64,000 nt of DNA from Coffea arabica (GCF_036785885.1 NC_092323.1:17616501-17680500), one strand, 5' to 3'; counted from the stretch's first letter, positions 1 through 12,458 are shown. Numbers and translations are program-made. The notes: generated from the letters alone by a model not told the origin.

Positions 1-196
1 TTAAGAAAAAAATATTATTTTATTTATTTTTTTTAAAATAAAATAATTATTTTTTATTTTTTTTTCGAACTCGAGCTCGAGCTCGAAATTTGCCGGCTCG
101 TCGAGCTCGAGCTCGAGCTCGAGTTTGGTAAAATTTAGTCGAGACTCGGCTCGATTAGCTCAAAACTCGACTCGGCTCGGCTCGTTTGCAGCCCTA
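1..196. mobile_element. Right end of a hAT-type MITE, cut by the window edge
   Basis: The stretch 66-196 is rich in repeated GAGCTCGA/CTCGGCTCG words and ends in TTTGCAGCCCTA at 185-196. The reverse complement of that end, TAGGGCTGCAAA, is also the terminus of the element at 24746-25042. The start is outside the window, so the target duplication (expected to be the 8 bp at 197-204) cannot be confirmed. Confidence 0.6.
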
Positions 197-204
197 GTGC
201 TGAC

Positions 205-2081
205 AAGACGTGCTGTCCGGAAGATGGGTCCGCGAATCACAAAAAGGCTAAAAAAAAAAATGCATTTGTATAATAGAGAAAATGCCTTGGCAGGGGATTT
301 AAATGACCCCAATGAAATTAAGGAGGAACGGATTGTGAGCGCCAAATGATGATATTCGTCAACTGTCTGCCACAACATTGACGCCATGTTTTTGCTGTTG
401 TCCAGTTTTACTTCTACGTTAGTCATTTTTGGTTGCCCAGTTATGAGAGCCAAATGATAAAATAAAATAAAATAAAATGCTCCATCTGCTTTACTTTTCT
501 CATTATTATTAAAAATAATTTAGACTATTGAACAATTTAAATGCTGAAAGTACCATTAGGGCATATTTAATAATAAAATTTTCATTACTTTTTATGGATA
601 CCTTTGTACTATTAATTATAGATTTTTTAATTTTTTCGAAGAAGAAGAGAACAACATTAATTTAAAGTTGTACACTTCCGTTTAAAAAATTGAATAAACC
701 CAAAAGTTATACACAACCCTAAAACAAAAGGTCTAGAACTTTAGTCAAGGACTAATAAACAATTGATCATCGCTTTTAAAAATTTCATCCGTTATTAGTT
801 ATACAAAAATTTAAAACTAAGAGTAAGAAAGACTAAGAGAGTTCAGTAGCTAAGGTAGAGAATCTTGTCAATAAATTTCCTCATTATTATCAGGTTCAGG
901 AATCGAATTTTATACTTGACAATTAGAGGTAGGAATGTTGTCGAGAGGGACGGGAGGGATGAAAAAAAAAAAAAAAAACTTACTAGTAAATATCAAGATG
1001 GGCAATTTCGTCTCTCCAAGTATTTTGTAGTTGTTTTCTCATCTCATTAAGAAAAAAAGAGCCGTGGAGTACTTGGAACATTTTTTAGACTTATGCATGC
1101 ACTTATGGACTACGAACTTAGTGAGTTTGCTAATTAACCCTTATTTGTTCACCATTTTCGAACTATTACAACACCCTTAAACATTCTGCCATTTACAAAC
1201 GTGATTCCTCATTCATGAGTTTTTGGCCACAATAACTCTGTTCTCGAAAATTATTCCCATTGTAACATAATATGAAATCAAATATCCATGCTGATGTATT
1301 TATTGCGCCACGTGGACTTTTGATACAAATATACAATCTTGAATTTTCACCATCTTTACTGTTTCTTTTTTTCATGGCATTATAGTGAAAGCCTTTTTTT
1401 TTCTAGATTTTATTTTGAGCAAGGAAGAGTTGGAACTTAAACAGCGCAGAAGAGATAGGAAAATTTGAATCTAAAACTTTTAATTCTTAAAATCTCAACC
1501 TTAGCTACTAGTGAAAATTTTCATTACATGAGATACATCATAAAAATTATCTCAAACTCTATAGTCTCAATTTTTTAAGAATTTAGTAGGTAACAAATAT
1601 TATTTTCATTTTGCTGTTAATTATTGTATGATCAATATATAATTTTTTTTCAAAATTTTTAAATTGTTGGCATCTATTTTCCTCTTTTTTTTTAAAAAAA
1701 ACTAAAGACGGCACTTCATACTATATAATCATGTGAATTTAGGTATCTTGGAATATTTTCTTAAATTTCAATGTGTTAGTTGATCAAGTAATTAATCCCT
1801 TGATTTTTAAAAAAAATTACAAAAATATATGCCATAGAATTTTAATGTTTTGATTTCTAACTTATCTTTTTCCCTTATATTCTTTTGCATTATAATTTTT
1901 TTGATAAATTCTTACGTTAACTTATTCTAATAATGTTTTGAATAATAGATATAGTTATTTATTTATGCGTAGAAGTAATTTAACAAGAAAAAAATATTAT
2001 TGAGATGCGTATTTTTTTTGGAAAAGAAAAAAAGGAAGGAAATATTAGTAGTTTTTTTTGGTAATAAGAAGAAAAATAGGA
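205..2081. other. AT-rich intergenic stretch, nothing recognised
   Basis: No open frame here has recognisable protein content. There are homopolymer A and T runs and a short AAAAT repeat near 460-476. I see no element with clear ends. Confidence 0.5.
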
Positions 2082-2089
2082 AACCTGAG

Positions 2090-2691
2090 TAGCGATGGCA
2101 CGGGCACCTGCCCCATGGCCCGCCACCCGTTAGAAAAATTAAATGTGTGTGTTTATATATATATATATATATAACTAATATATATATATGGGTATATTAA
2201 ATGTGTGTATATATATATTAGTATATTAGCATATTAAATGTATATTAGTATATATAATATTAATAATTATAAATGTGTACTAATAGAAATTATTAATTAG
2301 TTATACTAAATTTACTAATACGTTTATATTAAATACCTAGTGGTAATTGAAGAAAGAAATTGAAAACTTGATGACTAATAGCATGTTTTGGCAGGATGAT
2401 TCTTAAAATTCAAAAGTGATAATTTGACTACTTTAGTTGTATTTATCTCGTCATGTTGGATTGTATTTAAATAAATTTTGTTTAATTATTTTTATGAGTT
2501 TTAATTGTAAAATTATAATGGATAATGACTTGGTTATGTGCTAGTATTTTAAGTAATTGAATTTTGACAAAAATTTGATTGCAATACAATTATAGGACAA
2601 ATTTTTAGGAGCCCTTGCGAGTGCCCTAACGGGGGAGGCGGGGTGGGGGACCCCTCCCTACCCCACCCACCTCGCCCTATTGCCATTCCGG
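2090..2691. mobile_element. hAT non-autonomous element, GC-rich-ended family, copy 1
   Basis: The left end reads TAGCGATGGCACGGG and the right end GCCATTCCGG, so the termini are an imperfect inverted repeat. Flanking 8-mers AACCTGAG (2082-2089) and GACCTGAG (2692-2699) match at 7 of 8 positions, the hAT duplication length. GC-rich ends (CCCGCCACCCG, GGGGTGGGGG) surround a very AT-rich core. The core near 2280-2340 is nearly the same as the core of the element at 12982-13827, so both are one family. Confidence 0.8.
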
Positions 2692-2994
2692 GACCTGAGA
2701 GTCTTATAGGGTCAAATAGGTTATAGAGGAAATATGAATTAAAATTGTATTATTATGAGAATTCTTTAGTAAACAAGGTTGTTTTAAAACAAAAACTCCC
2801 TTAATTTTATTTATGCTTCCATCCTCCTGACACCCTACCTAACAATTAACATTTTTTAATTTAGCCAAGATATGTGTATAAATAGCAAATTATGTACACA
2901 AATTTATCTACTTATATCATAAAATTTTTTTAACCACTTCTTTAATTTATATATATCACATAAAAAAGTGTTAAAATTATTTTCATAAAATTAT

Positions 2995-4021
2995 GGTATA
3001 ATTTTATAAACCTCCCTAGAGGTTTCTGACAATTTTACTAGCCTCTCCTGAATTTTGCAAAATTACATAAACCTCCCATGAGGTTAAGGTTTTGATAACA
3101 AAATTTGTCTAATTAGAAAAAGTAACATTAAAAAAGTACTTTAAGGAGAGAGATGAAATTTTTATTTCATAAATACCCCTTATGCATGTATATAAGTTGT
3201 ATTAGTAAAAGAATATAAATAATTTAAAGTTAAAAACAATTAATACACATATTTCACTACTCAAAAAGTTCATATTTAATAAATTAAATAACACAAATAA
3301 ACAACAAAACTACACTAATGATCATAAGATTTAACAAAATAAACTAGTCATCTCTTTTGATATGATGTTTGCAATGATTCTTGTGATTTTGAACAGAAAA
3401 ATTTTCGAAATTTCTTTTCCCTCCATTCTCCTTTACTAATATCTAATGATTAAGTAATTAGAACATAATTAACTATTAGTAACTAATTAATGAAAATAAC
3501 TATTGAAATTTTTTTTAATGATGAACAATGTCTTGTATTTACAAAATAACATCAATTGATATACTTAATGGAGGAAGGAGGGAAAAAAGACAAAATTTGA
3601 AAATTTTTTCTATTACAAGATTCATAGCAAACATCATGTTGAAAGAAATAACTATTCTGTTTTGTTGAATATTGTGATCACTAGTGTAGTTTTATTGCTT
3701 ATTTTTATTATCTAATTTATTAAATGTGAACTTTTTGAATAGTGAAATGTGTTGTTTAATTCCTTCACAAAAAATGTGTGTATCAATTGTTTCTAACTTT
3801 TAATTATTTTTATTCTTTTACTAATACAATTTATATATATGCATAAAGGATATTTATGGAATAAAAGTTTCATCCCTCTCCTTAAAGTACCTTTTTAATG
3901 TTATTTTTTCTAATCGGACTAATTTTGTTATCAAACGTTAATCTTAGGGGAGGTCTGTGTAATTTTATAAATTTTAGAGGAGGCTAATGAAATTATCAGA
4001 AACCTTAGGGGAAATTATCCC
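2995..4021. mobile_element. Foldback Mutator-like MITE (GGGATAATT family), copy 1
   Basis: The element is 1027 bp with a perfect 9-bp target duplication TAAAATTAT at 2986-2994 and 4022-4030, the length typical of Mutator-like elements. The terminal inverted repeats are very long. The left half (CCTCCC, AGGTTTCTGAC, then GGTTAAGGTTTTGATAAC) is mirrored in the right half down to a short centre near 3480-3530, so nearly the whole element can fold into one hairpin. No coding capacity is seen. The closest relative in the window is the copy at 54228. Confidence 0.88.
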
Positions 4022-4057
4022 TAAAATTATCCCAAATAACCTTTTATCTAAACACGT

Positions 4058-4270
4058 GGGTTTGTTTGGATTGAAGATTATTTGAAATATTTATTAATAG
4101 GGTTTGTTTGGATTGAAGATTATTTGAAATATTTATTTGCGATAATTACTGTAACACTTTTTGTAATGTGATGTATGTGAGATAAAAAGATGATTGAAAA
4201 TTATGTGTATGATGCAAGCAAAACAAAATTAAAATTTTTTTTTTTAAAACCTCTTAATCCAAACAGACCC
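4058..4270. mobile_element. Small MITE with GTTTGTTTGGATT ends
   Basis: It begins GGGTTTGTTTGGATTGAAG and ends TTAATCCAAACAGACCC, an inverted pair. The first 38 bp of the element are present twice (4058-4095 and 4100-4137, period 42), a local terminal duplication. I could not settle the target duplication. Similar termini occur at 14566 and 52788. Confidence 0.6.
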
Positions 4271-5160
4271 ACTTATTTAACCTCTTTCTCTTTTGAGTGT
4301 GGGATCCGCTTGTCCCAACTTGACAAGGACCGGTTAGCCCCCACATATTTGCAGTTTGCACCCCACCTGGATTGACTTAAGAATTTGAACATTTACCTTG
4401 TTAGAAAAATATGGACCGTGGACCTTGAGGTGCGAGTTGTAACTTAATAGCCCTGCCGGTAATTACTTACGAGTCACGTCCGTCCGTGCCTTTAGGACCA
4501 CACAAAGGCATGTGCTCAGAGCGCAGGAGTCAGGCCGCACCCATCCACCTACCCCATGTGTGCGCCATCACACAAAAGACACGTATCATGTATTCTGTAG
4601 AAAATTGAGGTCGATGTTCAGAATTGCGACGGCATCTACCTCATGGACAGTTGGTACCATCAAAACATTTAAGTATTGCTAGGATGTCTCGACACTTAAT
4701 TATTATTGTCACTTAATTATGATTTCCAACGAAATTCCTGGCTCTTCTTTTTGTAGATTATGTTAAAATAAATTATACAAATATTATTATTATAATAAAA
4801 AAATTCAAAATTGCAATGCATTTACCAAGCGTTCAAGTGCTAAAGTATTTTTAGATTCGTTTAAGGGTGCGGTGTTTTTGATTAAAAAAAAACTTTTGAT
4901 GAATATCATCTTATAAAATTAGAAGCATAACTTTTGATGCTAAAAGCACCTTTAGTAAAAAATTCAAATTTGATACTTTTAAAATATCTTTTGTATTTTA
5001 AAAATAAAATATTAAATTTAATTATTATTAACTAAATAAAGAGATAAATATATTTAAAATTTTTTAAATTATACATTATTTAATATAATAAATATTTATT
5101 GAACTATGTATTTAAACAATATACTTAAAATCACTCAAACATTTGATAAGCACTTTTTAT
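4271..5160. other. Intergenic stretch, nothing recognised
   Basis: The part 4390-4640 is less AT-rich than its surroundings and contains CACGTATC and ACGTCC words that could be old regulatory DNA, but there is no supporting gene next to it. The rest is AT-rich. Confidence 0.35.
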
Positions 5161-5163
5161 TAA

Positions 5164-5989
5164 GGGATAATTTGAGAAACCTCTCATGAAGTTTTGACTA
5201 TTCACTAGCCTCCCTTTAAATTTTAAAAATTACACTAATCTTCTTTGAGGTTAATTATTTTATAACATTCAGACCCAATTGCTAATGAAAAAGTAATATT
5301 AGAAGAGAAAAGATAATATGATTCTATCATTACCCCTCATCTATGACATTATTTAATTAATTTAATATCAATTCACATATTAAAGAAAAACACTAAAATT
5401 TGTTATTTATTATTAAAGATCAAATCATATATAATATCAAAAATAGTATATTATATTATATTTTTCACTTAATACAAGATTCAAATTACTTTTTTCAGTT
5501 ACATACCCATTGTCAAACATGATTAACAATAAATAATAAAAAAATTTACACCCAAAATATTAAAGAGAAACAAACATTAACATCATAAATATTCTTGTCA
5601 ATATATTTAGGTTAGTTGTTGAGAATTTTATGGTATTAAAGTTCATTTTTTGTAATATTTTGAATACATAATTTTTGGATTATTTGTTAAAGATAAACAA
5701 AATTCAATTTATTATAACTTACAAATAAAAATTTGCATAATCATCCAAAAAATGAATAAGAGAGAATGTTGGAGAAAAAGAAAAGAGAAAAAAAAAAGAC
5801 TTCTGTTTCTTTTTTTTTTAAAAAAATTTTAAGTTTCATTTATTTGATATATCAATTAATTATGTATCAAGTGAAAATTAATATAGTTTTTTTACAATTA
5901 CTAAGGGAAGTAAGTGATATTTTTAAAACTTTTGGGTGTCAGCTGATATTAAGAGAAACCTCAAAGGAGGCTTTGACTGATATTATCCC
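5164..5989. mobile_element. Mutator-like MITE (GGGATAATT family), copy 2, decayed
   Basis: The left end GGGATAATTTGAGAAACCTC and the right end GAAACCTC...ATTATCCC match the family termini. The flanking 9-mers do not match each other, so the target duplication has decayed or one end is not original. The interior is AT-rich and has no coding content. Confidence 0.72.
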
Positions 5990-6847
5990 AATGGAAATTG
6001 ATCATCGACCCTCCATGAGGGAACCATCCATCATTCATCTTCATCAAGCAGTCCTTCTTTCCCTTCATCGTCTCCACTCATTCATCATCATCAGAAGCAT
6101 TCAACTCTACCAGTCATCCTTTCCAACAACCATTTTTTTTCCTTCCTCTTTTAAGTTTTCTTTCGAAAAGTGCCCATTAAGACTTCAGTCAAGAGAAATA
6201 TATGTATATAGAAAAGGGACAAAGCAGAACAAAAGAAACGGGGAACACAGGAGGACTTGAGACCACCGGAGTTGCTGCCGTGGAAGCCGCTGGAATGCCA
6301 CCACCACCACCACAATATACCTGAGAAGCACGGTGAAATCCCTTATTTCCTTTTCGTTTTGCTTTTTACAGCTTTACATTGAATTAGGTACTTGAATTTT
6401 CTTTCTGACTTGAAGTAACCTCATGGGACACAGAATTCTTCTATTTTTTTATTTTGTAATTTATTTTTCTCCTTTCTTTGTTATGTACTATTTTTTTTTA
6501 TTGTTATGGAATGTGATTATTGAGTAAGTCAAGAGCGCATTATCTATGATTTTTCTAAAAGAAGCTTTGGAATTAAACATCTCCCTATTTTATTTGACTT
6601 TTATGTGTGTAGATTTTTTTTATGTTAATTAAATGCATGTTAGTTGTGCAGGTAAAATTAGCTCATTTTGACATTGAGATTAGAAGAGTGAAACTAATCT
6701 CACTACTGATTTTACTGGATGTAGGGAGGTGTTTTGAGGGAAAAATCATGATCTTCCTCCATCACAAATGTAATTCTCGAATTCATTTCTTAGACTTCGA
6801 AAGACCTGCAATTGTCTAGTCAAAAGGTTTAATTTGCATTTCAAAAA
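5990..6847. other. Sequence between two MITE copies
   Basis: The part 5995-6330 is less AT-rich and contains a CCACCACCACCACCACAA run near 6299 and purine-rich tracts, like an old 5' leader or exon remnant. An open frame runs through it from the preceding MITE, but its product has no recognisable domain, so I do not call a gene. Confidence 0.3.
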
Positions 6848-7740
6848 GAGATAATTGGACAAACCTCCCCTGAGGTTTGCCTTAATTTCACTTAGCTCTC
6901 TTGTGGTTTCAAAAATCTCTCCTATACCTCCCCTTGATTGACATATTTTGTAGCATTATCAACTCTTGTGCGTTTAAATATTCATAAAAGATGAGAGATA
7001 ACGATTTTCTTCCATTTGTACCCATTTGTTGTCCTTTTTATATATATTAGAGCAGCATTTAAGACCAAAATAAACCTAATGGGGAAAACACAAATTGCGA
7101 GTGAAGTAAGTGCAATAAAGAGAAGTTGCAGCATATAAGTAGTGTTACAAGTTTGCAATGACTAGTGCTCCAACTCTAAGATTATAAAGGCAGCAAGACA
7201 ACAAAATAAGAAATACAAGTTAACGCAAAATGAGCAATTTCAAAAAGAGGAAATTAGTAGAAGATATTGTAACAAATCGTAACAAGTTCTAACATTCAAA
7301 GGGGCTCTTATAATTCACCAACATCATTTAATATAAAGAATTTATATTATGGTTACAACAGGAAAGCGACAACCAAGATTTCAGAGAATGAAAGAAATCC
7401 AAATGAGCTATATTTGCCTCTAATGTCTGTTTGATGTGTTAGGTAATAGTAATGTCAGAAATTCTCTGTCTTTTATTGCTACAAGGAAAAAAAAGTTGTT
7501 ATTATAATTAGTTTTGTTAATTGTGTCTTGATTTTTTTACTCTCCAAATTCGTTTTCTTCTGTGCAAATTTTAATTAATCAATTAGGGGTTTCTAGTAGA
7601 GTAATGTGGTCAGTTTACCACCCATGATGGAGACATCTTGTCTAGTCAATCTGATAGGGGAGGTAAGAGAGATTTTTAAAACTACAGAGATGTTAAGTGA
7701 CATTTAGGTGAACCTCAGAGGAGGTTTGTGAAATTATCCC
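6848..7740. mobile_element. Mutator-like MITE (GGGATAATT family), copy 3, decayed
   Basis: The left end GAGATAATTGGACAAACCTC and the right end CCTCAGAGGAGGTTTGTGAA + ATTATCCC are the family termini in inverted orientation, about 893 bp apart. The flanking 9-mers are not convincingly duplicated. Confidence 0.72.
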
Positions 7741-7769
7741 ATTCTGAAAACGAAAATTACTTTTTTCAT

Positions 7770-8010
7770 AGGTGACTCAGTACACTTAAATTCAATACTA
7801 AGTGGAAATTTCAAATTTCTTTTAAAAAAACCTTTTCTAGACTTTTACTCGGCCAGACCTTTACCGAGTCGGATATTAGTTCCTTTTCTTTACCTACCTT
7901 TTCTTTTTCTATAGTTTTATTTTTGAAAAAGTCCACAAAAAAATCATTTTCAAATTAGGTTATTAGATTTATTTTTATTTTCATGTTTAGTTAAAAAATG
8001 GGGTGCAACA
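7770..8010 (+). mobile_element. 3' remnant of an Ogre/Tat-like LTR
   Basis: GGTGACTCAGTACAC at the left and ATGGGGTGCAACA at the right correspond, in the same order and at similar spacing, to GGTGACTTGGTACAC and ATGGGGCGCAACA at the 3' end of the solo LTR at 38214-42771. Only the last ~240 bp remain, with many substitutions. This is an old truncated relative of that LTR. Confidence 0.62.
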
Positions 8011-8351
8011 TTAACCTATTCTTAATTCCATCCTTGTATATACTATATGTTCATTTGAACCAAAATAAAAATTGCACTTGATTCATGTACCATATTTACT
8101 AAATGTACCATATTCAAATGTACCCTATTCTACAAGATTGCAAGATGATCCTATGACATTATTTTCAGCATTAAAGTAGTGTGAATTAGTTCTGATCTAA
8201 TCGAATCTTGTAGGCTGTTTTTTTTTTTTGGGGATCTATGAGCTTTTTTCCCCAGCTAATCTGTTCAACACTAATTTTGATTGGTTTTGGGTGTGACAAA
8301 GGCTTGATAGAATTGGATGCATGCATCTCTTCTTCTAAAAACAAAAATTCA

Positions 8352-8358
8352 TATATAA
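8352..8358 (+). promoter_or_regulatory. Candidate TATA box of the WAT1-like gene
   Basis: TATATAA lies 102 bp upstream of the start codon at 8460 and is followed by CCAAT. The position fits a plant core promoter, but such words are common in AT-rich DNA. Confidence 0.4.
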
Positions 8359-8459
8359 CCAATTAGAATAATGGCCTCTAGTGCATGAACCACTAAAACT
8401 TAAAAGCATAAATAGGAGTGGTAATATACATTTGCATCCAAAGAAGGAAAGAACGGAAG

Positions 8460-11120
8460 ATGGGGAGCTGGAAACGAACTTGTTGGTATGGAGAGGTTTT
8501 TCCTTTCACAGCCATGGTTACAATGGAGTGCATCAATGTTGGTATGAACACCATCTTCAAAGCGGCCACAGTGAAGGGTCTGAACTATCACGTTTTCATG
8601 CTTTATTCCTATGGGATAGCAGCTCTTCTTCTCCTCCCTCTTTGCTACTTCTTCCACAGGTAATCTACAATCCTAAATCACAAGCCTTCATAATTCTCCT
8701 CTCCCTGTAATAATCAAACTAGCAAGTAGTAACTTATCCATTCTTTTCTTATTTCTTAATGTTAACAGGAATTCTCGGCTTCCTCCATTTACCTTTGGCC
8801 TCCTTGCTAGATTTTTCTCCCTCGGGCTTCTTGGGTCTGTGTGTTTGTGTCTATATATCAGGGTTCATATCAGAAAGCATTACACACACACAATGCTTTA
8901 TGTGTGTGTAATGCTTTCTGATATGAACCCTAGTAATTTGTTTAAATGTTTGTTCTAAAGGAGCTTATCAGACTTTTGTTTTGAAATGTAATTTTAGCTT
9001 TGTAGCTCAATATCTTGGAAATACAGGAATCGAGTATAGTACACCAACATTGGCTTCCGCCATGAGCAATATTGCACCGGCTTCCACATTTGTCCTGGCC
9101 GTCCTCTTCAGGTCCTATTTTGCTTTTCTTTCTAAAGTGATTAGCCATTTTCGCTACTCTTCATGCTTGTTTTGGAGCAAGCGAGATGTAATAATGGATT
9201 TTCGACACTAAAGTCATAAATGATTGTTCCAGCATGAGTTTTTCTAATCATTGTTAATTCAACTAATTTGCTATCTAAATGTAAATACTAAAAATTATTT
9301 CCCCACTTTTATTTGCTTTCAATGGTTGCCTTTGTTTTTTCAAAATAATGAGGGAATACTTGGGCCAATTGATATTTCTTGTCATGATCAGGATGGAAAA
9401 GCTAGAAATGAAGAGCCTGAGTAGCCAAGTTAAGATAATAGGGTGTGCAATAACGATTGCAGGAGCCCTTGTGGTGGTTCTGTACAAAGGCCCAGTGCTA
9501 CTAAGGAGCCCTGCATCTTCAGCTTCTGTTTTTGCACAGGCAGCACTAGTTACACTCACCACTGGCACCAAACAGTCAAATTGGGTCAAAGGGGGTGCCA
9601 TCCTCGCTGCTGAATATGTAGTAGCCTCCCTTTGGTATATTTATCAGGTAACATGTTAAAAGCCAAAATTGTCCTTTTCAATTTTAAAATTTATTAAATT
9701 TGTCCTACTATTGCACCCCCTTGAATTTCGATAGAATCTTTTTTTTTTTCTCTTCACATTGCCCCGTTATATTCTTGAAGCCTTTGCTATTATCTCCCAC
9801 TTTTCGAAAAAATAAGAATTTCGACACGAAATAAGAATTACATGAGAATGAAAGCATAATATTCATTTGGAACTCTCATTTTTTTGTACCAGATTGCTCT
9901 ATCGTAAAGAAAAGACTTATGGTGCAGTTGTTTCTGATATTGTTATTGTCTTAAAACTCTTTACAATTTTGTAAAATTGATGCAATCATCATGCTGGCTG
10001 GCTATTGTTTTTTCATAGAGCAACTTGTTTTATTAAAAAAATTATAGCCTTTGTGTAGTGCAATTAGAGCATTCACCTACTAATCTTGGGGTCTTGAGTC
10101 CACCACTTTCAGGCCAAGGCTATTGGGGAGTACCCAGCAGAACTGGTTGTGGTCTTCTTCTACAACTTATCATGTATGATCATAGCAGCACCCATTTGTT
10201 TAATCGAGGTACCAATTTCAAGTGCTTGGAATATATTCAAACTGGATGTGCAGTTGTACGCGGTTTTGTATGCGGTGAGCACATAAACCTAATTTTTTTT
10301 GAGTTACTGCTAGAATTTCAAAATAGAAATCTATCTCCCAGGCTACTTATATCTGCTACTTACTGCTCATACAGCTAGTTGGAATGGAAATCATATCGAA
10401 TCGATGCACTGAAATTTTTTCTTTTTTCTTTTTGGCTTAGGGAGTATTGGGGACAGGCTTCGTTATTCTTGTTCATACTTGGTGCTTACATGTAAAAGGA
10501 CCTGTATATGTAGCTTCATTTAGGCCATTATCAATTGCCATTGCTGCAATTCTGGGCTTCATTTTTCTTGGCGATAATCTCTACCTCGGAAGGTACATCT
10601 CACATGCTCATGATTTTAGATTTTGGTGCTGTCGTGCAACTTTTGTACTTTTTTTTTTTCAAACACGTTTAGATATACACTCCTATCAATATTTGTCTAA
10701 TTCTCAATTGTGAGAACGGCAAATGTATAGAAATATGCATCAACCATTTAGAAATATACAGAACCCTAACCCACCTTCCTCAATCCCTTTGAAATTCAAC
10801 TTTTACACAAATATCATGAATTTAACGGTGATAGTGTATACACTTTCAGTGTATATAAGATTTACTCATATATATATGTACACTTCCTTCTTATATATAG
10901 AAGAGCATTTATATCAGATGTTTTGCTAATTTGCAGCGTGATCGGATCATTGATCATATCGATTGGGTTTTATGTTCTAATATGGGCAAAAGCACAAGAA
11001 GCAAGTGGAGACAAATCACAAAGTGGTACTATTTTTAGGGAATCTGCCAGCAGAAATGCTCCATTGCTAGACGAATATGATGATTCAACAGATGAAGGAC
11101 ATGCGACTACCACTGCTTGA
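8460..11120 (+). CDS. WAT1-related (MtN21/EamA-type) transporter
   Basis: Exons were rebuilt from GT/AG borders: 8460-8659, 8769-8834, 8998-9111, 9392-9647, 10113-10274, 10441-10592, 10937-11120. They total 1134 nt, 377 aa, and join in frame. The family has ten membrane spans in two EamA repeats; characterised members move auxin or amino acids across tonoplast or plasma membrane. Seen here: an N-terminal repeat with MNTIFKAA and [23 protein letters not shown] (exon 3), the R-M-E-K-L turn (exon 4), and a second repeat with [18 protein letters not shown] and FLGDNLYLG (exons 5-6). A hydrophilic acidic tail (LLDEYDD) follows. The start was chosen because MGSWKR lies directly before the first membrane span; an upstream in-frame ATG at 8418 is less family-like. 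The exon 2/3 junction (donor GTCTGT, acceptor TTTTAG at 8997) is the least certain. The substrate cannot be inferred. Confidence 0.92.
8860..8931. repeat. Perfect 31-bp inverted repeat (hairpin) in intron 2 of the WAT1-like gene
   Basis: Arms 8860-8890 and 8901-8931 are exact reverse complements separated by a 10-nt spacer. They begin AGGGTTCATATC and include ACACACACA/TGTGTGTGT at the loop side. The hairpin fills 72 bp of a 163-bp intron. Confidence 0.97.
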
Positions 11121-11639
11121 ATAATCAAACACATTTATTTTTTGAACTAGTGATATACTCCCACCTTTTACCTTGTTCAGCGATTTCTTGGGATAAATTT
11201 TTTTTTTTTTCTTGAGATGTTGGACACTTGTTTAGATAGCATTTGTGCATCTTCCACGACATATTGAAGCTGTTCTATGGATACAAGTTGTATGTTCTCC
11301 ACAAAAGTATTCCATGGCAAAATAATCTTTTGGCTTTGTATGGTCTCACACTTCTAGTTGGATCATTTTTTGTTTGGTGACTCCTTTCACGGGCATGATA
11401 TATGGTTAAGATTCCCTAGTCTGGGTATTTCTAAGTAGGAATAACTTGAGAAATGAAATGTCAGGAAGGTTTGTGATGGTGTCATTCAGCATTCCTGAAG
11501 TTTTTTTTTTAAAAAAAAAAAATCACTTGTTCCCCTTATTTTCAAATTTTTGTAACATTGTAACCCAATTTAAAATGTATTATTAAAGTACTCATTTAAG
11601 GAGAGAGAAAATAATTTCTTTTCAACATTGCCTTTTTGT

Positions 11640-12240
11640 CTCCCTACCATTTTACAATATTATAACTACATTAATCAAAGGTGGAAAACAAAGTCAAAAA
11701 ACATATTTAACTCTGATGGGACAAAATATAACAGCTGCAATGCTTTTAAAATACAAACAAATACTAACTCTGATGTTTTCAAAGTGCTTGAAGGTCACAA
11801 AAATAGACACATGAGAGTAGTGATATACTTAAAGGGAAGTGTAATGTTAGTATTGATCAATTCATCATGAGAGTGAGTCTTGATTAACCTTGGAAATGCA
11901 TTGCTAACAAGACGAGTTAATAATAAGAGAATGATCATTTTACTTATATTCTTGATCATTAGTGGAATCTATACCCTAGAACTTTGTATTTAGTAATCTT
12001 TCCTCTAGGATTTTCATCTTCAAGTTTAGTTTACAATTTTAGTTTGTTTGATATAATTGCTTTTTATTGCTAAATTTGATTATTGTCTAAATATTAGAAT
12101 AAGTAAGGTCCTCGTAATTGAAATTTAAGCTCTTTGTGGGATCGACCCTTGTACTCCCTAAACTATTATCACGGCCTGTACACTTGCAAATAAATGGGAG
12201 TATTTGAAATTAAATTTGAGTGCATATTTGAAACTCGTCA
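11640..12240 (+). mobile_element. Possible LTR-retrotransposon remnant
   Basis: The segment 12100-12180 contains TTGTGGGATCGACCCTTG and a following ACTCCCTAAACTA, a wording common near the ends of plant Gypsy elements. No LTR pair, primer-binding site or coding domain can be defined, so this is a weak call. Confidence 0.3.
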
Positions 12241-12242
12241 AT

Positions 12243-12365
12243 AATATAGATTAAAATTTATACCCATATATCAAAATTTATAATATAAAAGACATAAATT
12301 ATACCATTGAGGAGGAAAATGAATTGAAAATATATAATATACGGCTATAAATTTTAATCTATATT
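12243..12365. repeat. 20-bp inverted repeat, AT-rich
   Basis: AATATAGATTAAAATTTATA at 12243-12262 is the exact reverse complement of 12346-12365. It lies just upstream of the Helitron-like 3' end and may belong to that element. Confidence 0.7.
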
Positions 12366-12458
12366 ATAAATTTAGTATAATTTTTAAACCTTTTTCATAC
12401 ACTTTATCTTGTACTACAATATATAAATATATATCATAGTTTTGAATTGAAATATAAA

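Noticed and set aside
160..453. 97-aa minus-strand frame and 74-aa plus-strand frame
   Set aside because: They start in the repeat-rich end of a MITE, have no recognisable protein content and lack conserved context.
5766..6260. 164-aa plus-strand frame
   Set aside because: It begins inside the right arm of a MITE and runs into flanking DNA; the product is low-complexity with no domain.
11480..11620. Possible further copy of the GGGATAATT MITE family
   Set aside because: Only a loose similarity (TTAAGGAGAGAGA and neighbouring words); neither terminus is present.
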